Positions 1 through 10,274 of a stretch of DNA of 38,086 bases are shown one piece after another; positions within the stretch are counted from its first letter, which is position 1; each line of letters starts with the position of its first letter. The stretch is from positions 1 to 38,086 of the forward strand of contig VXIS01000400.1 of the NCBI GenBank assembly GCA_008704415.1, read 5' to 3'. The position numbers and the translations under genes were made by a program. The notes below the pieces were generated by a model. The model did not search any database. It was not told the origin of the DNA and saw nothing but the letters and a program-made list of their open reading frames with translations. The DNA comes from Sphaerosporella brunnea. Taxonomy: Eukaryota; Ascomycota; Pezizomycetes; Pezizales; Pyronemataceae.

Positions 1-1000
1 GCTTTGATTGTGCCCCCTTGCGAGACTAGACTCTTGCACTCTGACGAGTTCAGCTTATTGTGCAGGATGCTGGCGTGATCAGCTTGCTCTATGGCCTGCT
101 TGGATTACGCCCCGTTGCTTCAGCTGAACTTGCAGTACACCATTTGCAGATGAGGTATTATCAGACTTCTGTGGCAGACGCGGGCACCGATGACTCGTCA
201 TATCAATATGGATGTGGGGGTTCTCCTGTCGTGTTATACCGCCGAAGCACGCCATATGACAAACGACACCCACACCGGTGACTAGACTCTGCATATTTGG
301 ACTCCACCTTTGTCTGCTGGTCTTTCCTCTCATTCTGCTGGCTGATTGACTCCGACGCCTTGCAGGTCGTCCTCGTATTCGGCAGCTCCGTTGGTACGAT
401 GGATGGTATGGCGGCTTGCTTCATAAAGAGGCTCGTCGTTCCCCTCGCTCTTTTCTCCTTCATTCTTTCTACAACTCCTACTATTCTTTACTCCTGGGAC
501 ATCGAACGGATCCTCATTACCAACACACAATACCGACTTGAGCACCTAAAGGTAGGCACGCGGCGGGAGGCACCCCCAGCGATGCTGCTCTTGCAACACC
601 CTGACCAGTCGTTTGTCGGTAACGGGACCACGCTATCTTGCCTGGTACCAACGTATTCTAAGTATCGTCTTTCGAGCGTCCCTTCAATCTCTTTGGCTAA
701 CAGTATTTCCTAGCTTCTCGGATCGCGACCCTCGTGAGGTCCTTGGCGCTTAGCGCGCTTAGTCTTCGGATCCAGCAACCATCGACTCGGTAGTGCCCTT
801 CATTATAATTGGTTGGGCGTCCCGTGGTACGCGCGGCACTTGGACCGGTCAGCGTCCGGGCATGAGGAGCGGCCGGGCAGTATCGGCACGTTTGTCACAA
901 CTCCTCGGGTGCTGTTGACTCTGGAGGCGGTTCGGGGGGCGGCCACATAGGCCTACTGACTAATCTTGAATGTTGATACTATCCAATGATTATAAACGTA
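1..1000. other. No supported gene
   Basis: Both strands carry only short open frames (longest 138 codons, 297-713 on the plus strand). They show no domain, no conserved motif and no consistent splice pattern, and overlapping frames of similar length occur on both strands. I see no RNA gene or clear repeat boundary. The stretch is probably old degenerate sequence. Confidence 0.5.
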
Positions 1001-1022
1001 CCATTCTTATACCAAAATCCCA

Positions 1023-1739
1023 TTGTCACAGTTTAGGGTGTGACAACTGTCGTGGTAGAATAGGTCCCAGGAGTTTGTGTTTGCACTGGTATCAGTGAGG
1101 TCGTGTATCCAGGGTTGTCAGTAGCCGGCCTAAGTAGCCAGTGTTTGCGCAGCTGGACTCATAGCCCAGACAGCTGCGCCGGGGTTTGAAGTAGCAAGCC
1201 GCGTCGGCCGGCCATGTTGGACACAGAAAATAGATTGAGTTTGACCTAAAGACGGAACTGACTACTGAGCAACCAGAACGTCAGAAAATACAGCTACTTC
1301 AGATGAGTGAGAAGGCCGGTAGGCCAGATCCTCCGCCAGGATATTGAGCCAGACCGCCTGCGGAGCTTGAGTCAGACTGGCGGCGGAGCTTGAGCAAAAT
1401 CAGCGGCAAAAGCAAGACCGCTCCCGACCAGGAATGGAAATAACCGACAGGCCAGCCGGCCGCATCATCCAGTGATCATCCGTGAGCCAAAAAGTTGTGC
1501 CCCACAGTCGTTCCCCACCCCTTCAACTTGCGAGACCCGTTATCTATTGCGCAATAACAGACTACTTGGACACACTCAGCACCCAGGCTTTCCTCGGGAA
1601 GAGCCCGTTGATCCCAGCCTACAACTACTACTTAGTGTTGCCCATGAATGGCTTCACGTGCAAGTCATGGTTAGTAACTTTGTGCAGTAGTCATGACTTC
1701 GTTCATGACTTTGGCGTTAGTGGACAGAGAGAATAGCAC
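1023..1739 (+). mobile_element. Possible decayed LTR-retroelement remnant
   Basis: At 1023-1047 there is a TGTCACA / TGTGACA pair around a TTTAGGG run, the sort of sequence seen at gypsy-type LTR edges. At 1087-1095 TGGTATCAG matches the classic initiator-tRNA primer site. Downstream (about 1230-1440) one plus frame reads as a polar, gag-like peptide (for example ELTTEQPERQKIQLLQ) broken by stops. No LTR pair, protease or RT was found. This is inference from weak signals and the similarity may be chance. Confidence 0.22.
1735..1739. repeat. Left target-site duplication (AGCAC)
   Basis: This 5-bp flank pairs with AGAAC at 6828-6832. One mismatch suggests post-insertion mutation, or recombination between elements. 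Confidence 0.6.
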
Positions 1740-1998
1740 TGTTGAAATTTGCTTTGCTTGCTCATGTATGACGGTTGGTTGCCTGGGAAACAGGAGGCGC
1801 TAGGGTGGTTGTCAGGCTCTAGCGGCGTTGCGCAGGGCAACGGATACTGGTGTAACGACGGTGTGCGGCTCTAGGAGGAGTCGCTGCGGCTCTCTTCGTC
1901 GATTCTTAACGATACAATACACACTTTCCTACCCCCCACCTTACGATTGCGGTGCTTGATAGCAAACCCCAATTGCTGCAGTTTCTCCAATTTCAACA
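1740..1998 (+). repeat. 5' LTR of copia element
   Basis: It begins TGTTGAAATT and ends AATTTCAACA, so it has TG..CA ends within a 10-bp inverted repeat. It is collinear with 6569-6827. The LTR should carry the promoter and polyadenylation signals, but I cannot place a TATA box or R region with confidence. Confidence 0.96.
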
Positions 1999-2019
1999 GG
2001 TTATGAGCCCTCTCGCGCT
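1999..2019 (+). promoter_or_regulatory. Primer-binding site, half-tRNA initiator Met type
   Basis: Directly after the LTR, GGTTATGAGCCC is complementary to the anticodon arm of eukaryotic initiator tRNA-Met (GGGCUCAUAACC), not to the tRNA 3' end. Drosophila copia and yeast Ty5 prime minus-strand DNA in this way, using a cleaved half-tRNA. The following CTCTCGCGCT would extend pairing into the D-stem side if the host tRNA reads AGCGCGAGAG there. Confidence 0.82.
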
Positions 2020-2113
2020 ATTTTAGAGGAACCGATCGTCGAACGAAGAAACTCACAACGAATCCGGTGTCTCCTACACACCTCATAAACCCGTCACAAA
2101 ACAACTCCTAAAC

Positions 2114-3103
2114 ATGTCCTCGAAAAACTACTTATTCAAACACCCTAAAGGAACCTTCGAACTACTCAACTCACACAACTATTCGTCGTGGTCCAAGAAC
2201 ATGAGACGAATCCTACGCGCAACCTGTGGCTGGGGTATCGTAAACGGAGAAGAAGATTCCCCCCAGCAACCTCTCCCCAACGCATCAAGTAGCATACGCC
2301 TAGCATACAACAACTATAACGAGAGGAAAGAAGACGCCGCGACCAATATTTACAACGGATGCACCAAGCACGTTAAAGTCATGATCGATGGCACAGACGA
2401 TCCGCAAGAGATGTGAGAGAAGCTGGAAAGCAAGCTAAACACAGCAAGTACGGCTCTGGGAAGGCAGCAGCTACATCAGAAGTTTGGAACAATGAAACCA
2501 AAGCCGGGAGTCCCCATTGACGACTACTTTACGGAACTCGAAGAGATTCGATCTCAAATCGCTGGAACCGAAGAAGCAATCTCCGACACGGCTTTCAAGA
2601 CACATATATTCAACTCCTTACCCGCAGCATTCGCAATGACCATCAACAACCAACAGAATCGTACCAAAACAACGGTTGAGAGCATATGCAATGCCCTCAT
2701 TGAATATGAGAGACTACGGTCAATGAAGACGACTGCAGATGCCGCTGCAGAAGCTTTAACCACAAACAGCAAACCCAACAACAGACATAAGAAATGGTGC
2801 GATTTCTGCAGGAGGCCGAGCCACTCAACCGCAGATTACTGGAGTAAAGACAATCCCCGAAACCCACAGTCATACACCTTCCAAAAAGGCATCCAGAGGA
2901 TCAACGCAAATGGCAAGCGCTCTAGAGACGATTTCGACAAGGATAAGCCAAACCCATTGAAAGTTATATGCTACTACTGCTGCGAACCAGGACATACGGC
3001 CACGAAATGCCAAATACGTCTGAAGGCTAAGGCTATGCGAAAAGACAGAGCCAGCAATGCTAAGAGAGACTCAGACGATAAGGTTGAAGGATCAGCCTTT
3101 TGA
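2114..3103 (+). pseudogene. Copia gag: capsid region and zinc knuckles
   Basis: The N-terminus has the gag pattern of fungal copia elements (start MSSKNYLFKHP, then a Trp-rich SWSKNMRRILRA segment), followed by a conserved helical region (EKLESKLNTASTALGRQQL) just after the first stop. Two nucleocapsid zinc knuckles follow. The second (2969-3010) is an intact CX2CX4HX4C. The first (2798-2839) has lost its last cysteine to tyrosine (TAC, one G-to-A step from TGC). Gag packages element RNA in cytoplasmic virus-like particles. Confidence 0.85.
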
Positions 3104-4789
3104 CAGTCAAGCACCTCCGCCCTCACAGCATCAACTTCACTTGGAGCGGAGGTCCTACTTGCTACGGAAAAGCCCACCCTGTCAACTACTACCACTAACT
3201 GGATCATCGATTCTGGAGCATCTGATCATATGTGTCATGACATCAACTGTTTTCTTCAAAAGTCCTTAACTACAGTCAACTACAATATCAAACTCAGCGA
3301 CAAGACGGAAATATCAGCTTCTTGCGCCGGAACAGCATTTATCAATGGAACCCCTGTATACGCACTATATGTACCCGAATTTTGTCTGTCGTTAGTCTCA
3401 GTATCACAACTAGATAAAGAATGCTACAAATCCATCTTTTTCAACAGAAACGCAACGATTACAAATCAAAATCAACTCCTTTTCAAGGCCAAAGAAGAAC
3501 ATGGCCTCTACAGAATCCATACAGACAACGTTGCCCTAGTCACTACACGATCACGAAAAGTCATCCAACACTATCCTGGAACGAAGGCTCAAAAACACGT
3601 CATACGACCTCCCGACGAGGTGCTGCGAAGACCCGCAGATAGATCTCCAACTGAGACTATGCGAAGACCCGCATCTAAACCTCCAGACGAGGTGTCGCCG
3701 ACTAGACCAAAAGACAACTATCTCAATGATGGTATGAAAACCAATCTCAAGACAGCTCCAAATTATACAATGTGGCACAGAAGACTGGCCCACCTAAACT
3801 ACATATCAATGAAAGAGCTGCTAGGCTCAGTTTGAGGTTTCAATCACAAGAAGTGTGAAATCTGCATTCTCGGCAAACAAACTCAGAAGTATGAACGTTT
3901 CAAGCAAACCCGAGCAACGAAGCCATATGAGCTCATACACTCAGACCTGTGCGGACCTCTCAAGACAAGCATAGGAGGTGCCACCTACTATATCATCTAC
4001 GTTGACGAGCTCACCATATATACTGAAGTCCAGTTTGTAGTGATGAAATCAGCACCGGAGATTGTGGCAAAATTCAAGGGTTTCAAGGCATCAATAGAGT
4101 CCAAAGGCCACTCAATCAAGCAATTTCGTTGTGACAACGGAACAGGTGAATACAACAACACCGAGTTTTAAGGAGTCCTCACAGAATACGGCATACAATA
4201 TGAGCCAGTACCTGCATACACACAACACAAAAACGGAGTGGCTGAACGAATGATCAGAACAATCAACACCAAAGGCAGATGCTTGATGCTTGACGCAGCT
4301 CTGCCAATGCGATTCTGGGCAGAACCTGTCAGAACAGCAGTTTACATCCACAGACGTACGCCTACTGCGGCATGCCAAAATATGTCACCCTAAGAGCAGC
4401 TACACGGCAAGAAGCCCGAACTGAGCCACCTCCGTCGCTTCGGATGCCGAGCATACAAATACATTCCGAAGGAAAACAGAAAGGGCAAATTGAGGTCACG
4501 TTCAGCTCCTTGCATGCTCCTGGGCTACGTCCGTGATACAACCAAAATCTGGCGCATATGGGACTTCTCTCGTGGTCTTCATGGGTCTGCGGTAGAATGC
4601 TCAAATGTGGTATTCGATGAAGACCGGAACGGCTACGAAACAGATGAAGAGCAAGAGCAAGAGCCAATTGAATTTCCCCTATACGAAGAAGAAGATGAAG
4701 ACGATATGGAAGCTGAAAACCGAGAGGCACGACGTTCCGCAAATGCCTTAACAGTATGACAAGCTCTTCTCCACGAATCAACCCAAGAC
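3104..4789 (+). pseudogene. Copia protease and integrase region
   Basis: The retroviral-type aspartic protease motif DSGA lies at 3209-3220 within WIIDSGASDHM. A GAG-pre-integrase HHCC zinc site follows (WHRRLAHLN near 3773, then CEIC after the stop at 3833). The integrase catalytic triad is present: Asp 3944-3946 (HSDLCGP), Asp 4133-4135 (CDNG) and Glu 4244-4246 (NGVAER). The second Asp and the Glu are 36 residues apart, counting the stop at 4169 as a residue. The C-terminal HGKKPELSHLRRFGC block typical of copia integrases is present after TAA 4391. The stretch to 4789 is acidic linker. Confidence 0.88.
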
Positions 4790-6472
4790 ATGATATCCTC
4801 CGTCATCGACCACAACCATAACTCGGATCCAACCTTATATGCGCAAGTTAAGGCAGGCCCTTACAGAGAGCAGTGGAAAGAGGCGATGCGTGAAGAATGG
4901 AATTCGCTCCTGCAAAACGACACCTTCCAAACAGTCAATAATGACGCGAGTACCAAAGCCATAGGAAGCAAGTGGGTGTTCCGGACCACACTAGGCATCG
5001 ACGGATCGACCAAATTCAAAGCCCGACTGGTTATCAAATGCTATGAGCAGGTAGAAGGCATTGACTTTGATGAAACCTATGCTCCGGTATCGAAACTGGC
5101 AACTCTTCGACCCCTACGAGCATTGGCAGCTCAAAACGGATGGCAAATAGACCACATGGATGTGAAATCGGCCTTCCTGAACCCAAGAATTGACAGGCAC
5201 AACGTACACATGATGCTACCAGAAGGTATGGAAGTTGTGGATCCGAACCACGAAGCAGCGGCAAAAGTAGTCTGCCTTCGAAAAGCCCTCTATGGGCTGA
5301 AACAAGCTCCCAGACTATGGTATGAAGACGTCAACGCATTTCTTCTATCTTTAGGTTTCACGCAATCTGAAACGGACCCCAATCTCTATCTGCAAAAGGA
5401 TGTTCTAATTCTACTCTATGTTGACGACCTACTGATCGTCCACACCAACGCATTGGGAGGAACGGAGGTGAAAGAAGAGCTAAATCGACGATAGAGGATG
5501 ATGGATCTAGAAGAAGCTCGAAGATTCCTAGGCCTAGAGATCAAGCGGGATCCCTCCGGCATATTCCTTTCTCAACCAAACTACATACAAACCATACTAT
5601 GGAGATTCAACCCACATGATGCTAGAAACGCATCAACGCCTATGGACTGCAATGTGGATTTAAATAACCCAAACTGCGATGACAAGATAGTCGAAAACAC
5701 CACACACTATCAGTCTATGGTCGGATCGCTGATGTACGCGGCTCTCGGAACGACGCAGGATATCAGCTTCTGTGTGACGACACTGAGCAAGTTCAGCTCA
5801 AAACCCCTGCAAATGCACGTAACGGCAGCCAAACGAGCTCTTCGATACCTGAAACATACCAGCAACAGAGGCCTATTTTTCTCCAGCAACAAGGAGCTAA
5901 GCTGCAGTCTAACTGGCTTTACCGACTGTGATTGGGCTGGAAACTCAACGACAAGGAAGTCTGTTATAGGCTTTGTCTTCAAGATAGGAAGCGGTCCGAT
6001 CAGCTGGCAAGCCAAGGCTCAGACGGTGGTAGCCCTATCAACAGTTGAAGCAGAATATATTGCATGCTCGAATGCAACCAGGGAGGCACTGTGGCTGCGT
6101 CGCCTGCTTCATGAGCTCCAGCATCGAAAAGAATCAATTCCAATCTACTGCGACAATCAGGGGGCATTGAAACTCATCAACTCCGGCGTCGTCAAAGGCA
6201 AAACAAAGCATATCGAAGTGAAGTTTCACCATTCGCATGACGAACAAGAGAAAGGAAATGTGAAGTTCGAATATGTCGAATCGGCCAAGAACATTGCAGA
6301 TCTCATGACAAAATCGCTACCGGCCACGCGGCATCAAGAGCTATCCGAAATGTGCGGACTGAAGGAAGTCAAGAGGACTGTCGAAGGAGGCGAAGGAAAA
6401 GGGGGTGATGGCGAAAGAAGCGAAGGAATGAGAGGACCGTCAAAGGAGGCGAAGGAAAGAGAGGACTGTTGA
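4790..6472 (+). pseudogene. Copia reverse transcriptase and RNase H region
   Basis: RT begins around WKEAMREEWNSL and carries the first catalytic Asp in MDVKSAFLN (5159) and the YVDD box at 5417-5428. TAG 5492 falls between the YVDD palm and the DLEEARRFLGLEI block. The RNase H acidic residues are readable in FTDCDWAG (5924), VEAEY (about 6046), CDNQ (6149-6160) and NIADLMTKSLP, the usual copia C-terminus. The frame then runs past the normal end into a Gly/Glu-rich tail (to 6472) made by local purine-rich repeats. KARLVIKCYEQ has Cys where Gly is usual, a likely missense change. Confidence 0.9.
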
Positions 6473-6500
6473 AGGAGGCGCAGAAAAAGGGGGTGATATT
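6372..6500 (+). repeat. Purine-rich tandem repeats with extra PPT-like runs
   Basis: Units built on GAGGACTGTCGAAGGAGGCG followed by an AAAAGGGGGTGA run are repeated about three times just before the untranslated 3' end. Two such runs (near 6398 and 6485) resemble the real polypurine tract. They form the Gly/Glu tail of the polyprotein frame. Confidence 0.6.
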
Positions 6501-6556
6501 CATGTAATGTGGTGATATGTGTTATGGTGTTAGGTGAAAGGTGGGACTCTGCGCGC

Positions 6557-6568
6557 AAAGAGGGGGTG
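6557..6568 (+). promoter_or_regulatory. Polypurine tract of copia element
   Basis: AAAGAGGGGGTG abuts the TG that begins the 3' LTR. It would prime plus-strand DNA synthesis. Confidence 0.8.
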
Positions 6569-6827
6569 TGTTGAAATTTGCTTTGCTTGCTTATGTATGA
6601 CGGTTGGTTGCCAGGGAAACAGGAGGCGCTAGGGTGGTTGTCAGGCTCTAGCGGTGTTGCGCAGGCCAACGGATACTGGTGTAACGATGGTGTGGGGCTC
6701 TAGGAGGAGTCGCTGCGGCTCTCTTCATCGATGCTTAACGATACAATACACACTTTCCTACCCCCCACCTTAAGATTGCGGTGCTTGATAGCAAACCTCA
6801 ATTGCTGCAGTTTCTCCAATTTCAACA
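6569..6827 (+). repeat. 3' LTR of copia element
   Basis: 259 bp, the same ends as the 5' LTR, 10 substitutions between them. Six of the ten are C/T or G/A transitions. Confidence 0.96.
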
Positions 6828-7500
6828 AGAACAATAGGGAAAGCACACTCCACTACGTACTACCGCCACGCCAGACGTATATATGTGTGTGTTTCAGTGT
6901 GTAGGAATCCCAAAAGTTCCCATTGTCTAAACCGCGCTCATGCCAGGATCAGTGTAGGTCAGAGTGTTCCTTGAGTCGTCGCCCGGAGGGTTTTCAGGAG
7001 CCGTTATGGCGCAGTCATTTCGCCACGGGCAAGCTCTCGAGAAATACCTGATGGTGTGGGGAGCGAACCAGCTTTCTTTGACTGCCATTGGGTTTCAATT
7101 CGAGGCAAGAATAGTTTCCATACAAAAATCACCGTGACTAGCAGTTATGAACAAAGTTATGAATCCTGCCACCTATTTCGGTCGGAAGTCAGGTAAAAAA
7201 AGTCACAGGTTACTAACATGTCGCAGGTCATGGGCAATACTACTACTACTTCAATCAAATTCCCACACTACCTCGATCGCTAACCCGCAAGCCGACAGCG
7301 AGAAACTCCCTGAGCAACCGCATCGGAGTCATGCAAGCAGGTCATCAGTGAACCCCCCCCCAACCCCCGACAATTCAACCCTGACCGCTAAAAATCACTG
7401 CAGTCAGATCCTCTTCTACTACGTCAGTATGCCCTCGGCACTGCTCTATGTTGGCTCGATCCACGACGCTCCGTACTCTCTTGACATTAACGGACCCAAC
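6828..7500. other. No supported gene
   Basis: The sequence right of the copia element has only short frames. A plus frame starting at 7147 (176 codons) is Ser/Pro/Thr-rich and shows no domain. At 7578-7610 and 7667-7700 a stretch containing the 11-mer AGTACTTCTCC is repeated about 90 bp apart, a small degenerate tandem repeat. Confidence 0.4.
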
Positions 7501-7929
7501 CACGCTGCCACATGCAACACCAACGCGCTGATGCAGGTGCTGTTATGCGTGCTGATCCTGCCACGGCAGGTGCTAGCCACGAGATCCAGTACTTCTCCTG
7601 CAACCAAACCGTCCTCTTGCTACACCGAACCGTGCTCCCCATCGTCGTCGACCCAGCTAGCTCACTACGACATCTAGTACTTCTCCTTCCACAAAGCTGC
7701 TCTCACAATTACATCATGACTCAAGCTGTCCCGCTAAGAGCGCTGGCCATTGCGCATGGCAACCAGAGCTCCGTTATCTACCACCAACCGGCGCCACCGG
7801 GCCAACCGGCCGACCATTTACTGCCCCTGTCCCACCCTGCCAAATACATCTGCTTGCCCGGTGATACCAAGCATCCCAGCTACGTCCCGCTAAACAACCA
7901 GAATTTCATGATGGTGTGTCCGTTGTGCC

Positions 7930-8830
7930 ACCACATGTTCCGGGGGGCCTCCAGGGGCTGTCGCAACTCTGGCAGCACCTGTCGCAGTCGGCGCCATAGT
8001 TCCTGGTGCCGCTCCCATGCAGCCCCAGAATAACGCTCTGCGTCAACAACCTTGACGCACAGAACCTGATCCGGGTGATTATTCACTGCGACTCCGGTTT
8101 CCGGGCCCCGAAGCACCTGCCAACGGGGTCCGTGAATATGGTGGCGCTGAACTCGGTGCCGCAGTTCTGGAGGCGATTTTTCGGGTTACAGTGGAAAGAA
8201 ATCGCCCAGATGTTTGCGGTGCGGCTTGCAGTGGGCAGCCAGCCATACGCACACCGCCCAGGCACAGTGGCCCAGTGGATGACGGCTGTGGAGAGTATTT
8301 GGCTGGCGGATCGAGGCGGATTTTACGGCGCGGAGAGGTTGCCTGCGGCCAATTACCAGAAGGGCGCAGACCTAGTCGTTGTCCTACTTTGTTACGTCCA
8401 TGGCGGCAATGCGGCCGGCTTTGCAAAGACCAGCGTGAACTTCCGTTTCTCGTGCAAGTCCGACGATGCGCGTCGCGATTGGGCGGAAATGGAGGCCGGG
8501 GTGGGAATGCCGGCGGTAGTAATCTTGCTGTCTGGCGAGCGCGATCACTGGATGCAGGGAATGCCACCAACGATTAACGCCGGGAATTTTGCCGTACGGT
8601 GGGCGGCGAGTCCTGGAACCAGGCCACATGTGCTTGGTTTTGTGTCGGTACAGTTGGGGGATCCTAGAGCTGTGCACGGGGCGACATTGGCAGGGCGAGC
8701 TGCACCGGAGCGCGACGCGGTGATCGGGGTTGTGCGGGGTCATCGGGGTGTGACGGGGTATCGCTGCAGCGGGGTGTATGTGAGCATCGCGGTTCTGTTT
8801 TGTTTTGGTTTTGTTACATTTTTTTTCTGA
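7930..8830 (+). pseudogene. Unrecognised gene, frameshifted and ended by a GC-rich island
   Basis: The frame from 8006 (274 codons) reads like a folded protein between about residues 45 and 215 (VPQFWRRFFGLQWKEIAQMF, then VVVLLCYVHGGNAAGFAK). I do not recognise the family. Upstream, coding flavour continues in another frame (GPPGAVATLAAPVAVGAIVP, about 7950-8010), so at least one frameshift or an unseen intron is likely. After VSVQLGDP the frame enters the flavour-C island at 8666, so the last roughly 55 residues, including a hydrophobic tail, come from inserted sequence and a T-rich run. This is probably a decayed gene truncated by insertion. Confidence 0.45.
8666..8795 (+). repeat. Flavour-C GC-rich island, copy 1
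   Basis: It starts with the leader AGAGCTGTGCACGGGG and continues as imperfect CGGGG/GGGGT iterations. The segment GGGGTATCGC...GCGG..GTGTATGTG (about 8746-8782) also occurs in copy 3 (about 33836-33872), so the copies are homologous and not merely alike in composition. The right end is unclear. Confidence 0.65.
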
Positions 8831-9083
8831 ATGTAACTTCTGTTCTTCAACGGATATCATTGTGCGTAAATAGGAGGCTGACAAAAGCCACCCATTCATG
8901 ACCTCTACGGTCGGCCTGTCGTCTGTAGATGGCCACGACTTCATATTTTTGGCCGATGTCACGGCCTTACACCTAAAAGGTCGCTGCGTGACGACACATT
9001 GGATGGTAACAATCGGGCCACAGACGACGGGACCCTTCAAGAAATAAACACAGCAATGTAATAGCGCCCACACATGTTGAAGA

Positions 9084-9278
9084 TAGGTTTCACGCAATGA
9101 ACACTAAGAACGTAGGTAGAAGACATATATTGAAGGTATATAGCCGTTCATGCTCGGATGCCATATATGGAGTATACAGTGACGCACGCTCTATACTCCA
9201 TATGTCAACACTCGCCCTATCCGAGCATGAACTGGCTATCCCTATATACCTTCTAGTGTTTCGAAGCGGTCACACCTA
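9084..9278. mobile_element. Hairpin MITE, copy 1
   Basis: The 195-bp element folds on itself. The left half reads TAGGTTTCACGC ... GAACACTAAGAA ... GGTATATAGCCGTTCATGCTCGGAT. The right half is the inverted counterpart, with small gaps, ending CACACCTA. A nested hairpin (ATATGGAGTATA / TATACTCCATAT) sits in the centre. TA at both edges would fit a Tc1/mariner-type target duplication, but this is not proven. It has no coding capacity. Confidence 0.75.
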
Positions 9279-9357
9279 GCCCTTTGACTGATGCCGCGAC
9301 CGATGGCTTGCCAAGCACTGCCGGCCAAAGAGCTACCACCGGATGCCCAGAGGCTAG

Positions 9358-9750
9358 GGCGACCAGACAGTGTTTAAGACCAAGAAGGCCGTAGCTGCAC
9401 GTTTCTTTCAACTGCGGCTCCAGAAAGCTCCGACAGCCCCCTACCCACATCGGACCGGACGACGCGCCGATGACAAGTGCTGGTGGTGCCGTAGCGGCGC
9501 TGTGCAGACGCAGGACCACATTTTCACGTTTTGTCACGGGTGGAAGGACGCGCAAAGACTGCTCTGGAGGAGGTTGTCAGAGGCTACGAAGGGTGGAGCA
9601 CCGAAATGCTGGCCGGCGACGGCCACGGCCGCGCTGCTACGGGATGATGGGCATACGGAGGCCGTCATGGACTTTCTGAGCGCAGATGCTGGCCTGCTGG
9701 AGGCATACTGCGCTGAGACTGTCTTTTCTTTCGTCTGTGCGCGTGTATGA
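9358..9750 (+). pseudogene. Non-LTR retrotransposon (LINE) 3' fragment: C-terminal zinc finger
   Basis: The frame reads VFKTKKAVAARFFQLRLQK, then DDKCWWCRSGAVQTQDHIF with FCHGW. This C-X2-C...H...C pattern is the zinc finger that follows the RNase H domain at the C-terminus of many fungal Tad/I-type LINE ORF2 proteins. An in-frame TAG (9355-9357) bounds it upstream and no RT or endonuclease remains. The same segment occurs on the minus strand at 13570-13960, supporting a repeat family. 5' truncation is usual for LINEs. Confidence 0.75.
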
Positions 9751-9904
9751 TATTCGAAGCGATTTCCTTGGCCCTTTTCCTTATCAGGACCGCAGACCTC
9801 AGTAGTCGGCTGTGCCGAAGGGGTAGCATAGTCTCTTCTTTCTACATATGTCATTGCCGCAAGCGGGCGAATACAATTTAATTAAAACAAATGCAACATG
9901 TTTG

Positions 9905-10245
9905 TCAGACCTCAGCGACTTTGTCAAGCCCATCAGTAGCTTTCATCGTGAGCAGCACCGGTTTGTATGCGGATGCCATCACCAGATAATCGATGCCTCC
10001 CACCGCTTCAGCTGTGGACGTCCCTTCATTCCTGCTGAACTCAATTTCGTGTTGCTTGCTGCAGAAGTGTCTGATATGCTCTGTTTCTCCGCAATTCCAG
10101 CAGGTTGGGGCGCTTGCTTTCGTCCGTTTGCAGTGGAACAACGGCACCAATTGCGTCGTCATCTTTTCTTTGATTCTTCGCTGTTTCTGCTGCTGTCGCG
10201 TGCAAAAGATTCATCAATTTCCAGTCGTCTTGCCCTCACAGCTTC
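9905..10245 (-). pseudogene. Retroelement gag fragment with CCHC zinc knuckle
   Basis: On the minus strand, CWNCGETEHIRHFC (10102 down to 10061) is a perfect CX2CX4HX4C nucleocapsid knuckle. Just upstream another frame encodes a basic/acidic helix (ARRDLEAVRARRLEIDESF), so a frameshift separates the two. The zinc knuckle follows a charged coiled-coil region, as in gag. No protease motif is visible downstream. It belongs to a different element from the copia at 1740. Confidence 0.6.
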
Positions 10246-10274
10246 AAGGTCTCGTCGGGCTAGTATCGTTCGCA

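Larger units (their letters stand above)
2114..6472 (+). pseudogene. Copia gag-pol polyprotein, one frame with seven nonsense codons
   Basis: A single reading frame of about 1,453 codons runs from ATG 2114 to the stop ending at 6472 with no frameshift. It is interrupted only by point stops: TGA 2414, TGA 3101, TGA 3833, TAA 4169, TAA 4391, TGA 4757 and TAG 5492. Homologous positions suggest TGG to TGA at 2414 (the Trp before EKLE in gag), CAA to TAA at 4169, and a lost Tyr at 4391. Catalytic residues of protease, integrase, RT and RNase H are all still readable. Nonsense without indels suggests point-mutational decay after fairly late loss of function. Confidence 0.93.
1740..6827 (+). mobile_element. 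Full-length Ty1/copia LTR retrotransposon, inactivated
   Basis: Two 259-bp direct repeats bound a 4.57-kb interior that holds, in order, a primer-binding site, gag, protease, integrase, reverse transcriptase, RNase H and a polypurine tract. The order integrase before RT defines Ty1/copia. The LTRs differ by 10 substitutions and no indels by my count (about 96% identity), so insertion is not very recent. The flanks carry AGCAC (1735-1739) and AGAAC (6828-6832), a 4-of-5 match to a 5-bp target duplication. The coding frame has seven nonsense codons, so this copy cannot make its own full polyprotein, although the DNA ends look complete and could be mobilised in trans. Confidence 0.96.

Noticed and set aside
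297..713. 138-codon plus-strand ORF with hydrophobic stretches
   Set aside because: No signal-peptide logic, no domain, no splice support, and overlapping minus frames are equally long.
1681..1715. AGTCATGACT palindrome repeats beside the 5' LTR
   Set aside because: Two short AT-containing palindromic words close together are easily chance and do not match the element ends.
2114..6472. Stop-codon reassignment (TGA or TAA read as sense) to explain the open copia frame
   Set aside because: All three stop codons occur and neighbouring genes use normal stops. Homologous positions point to different lost residues (Trp, Gln, Tyr), so simple nonsense mutation fits better.
8384..9097. 237-codon minus-strand ORF
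   Set aside because: It is antisense to the better plus-strand frame at 8006 and to the GC-rich island. No domain or conserved motif.
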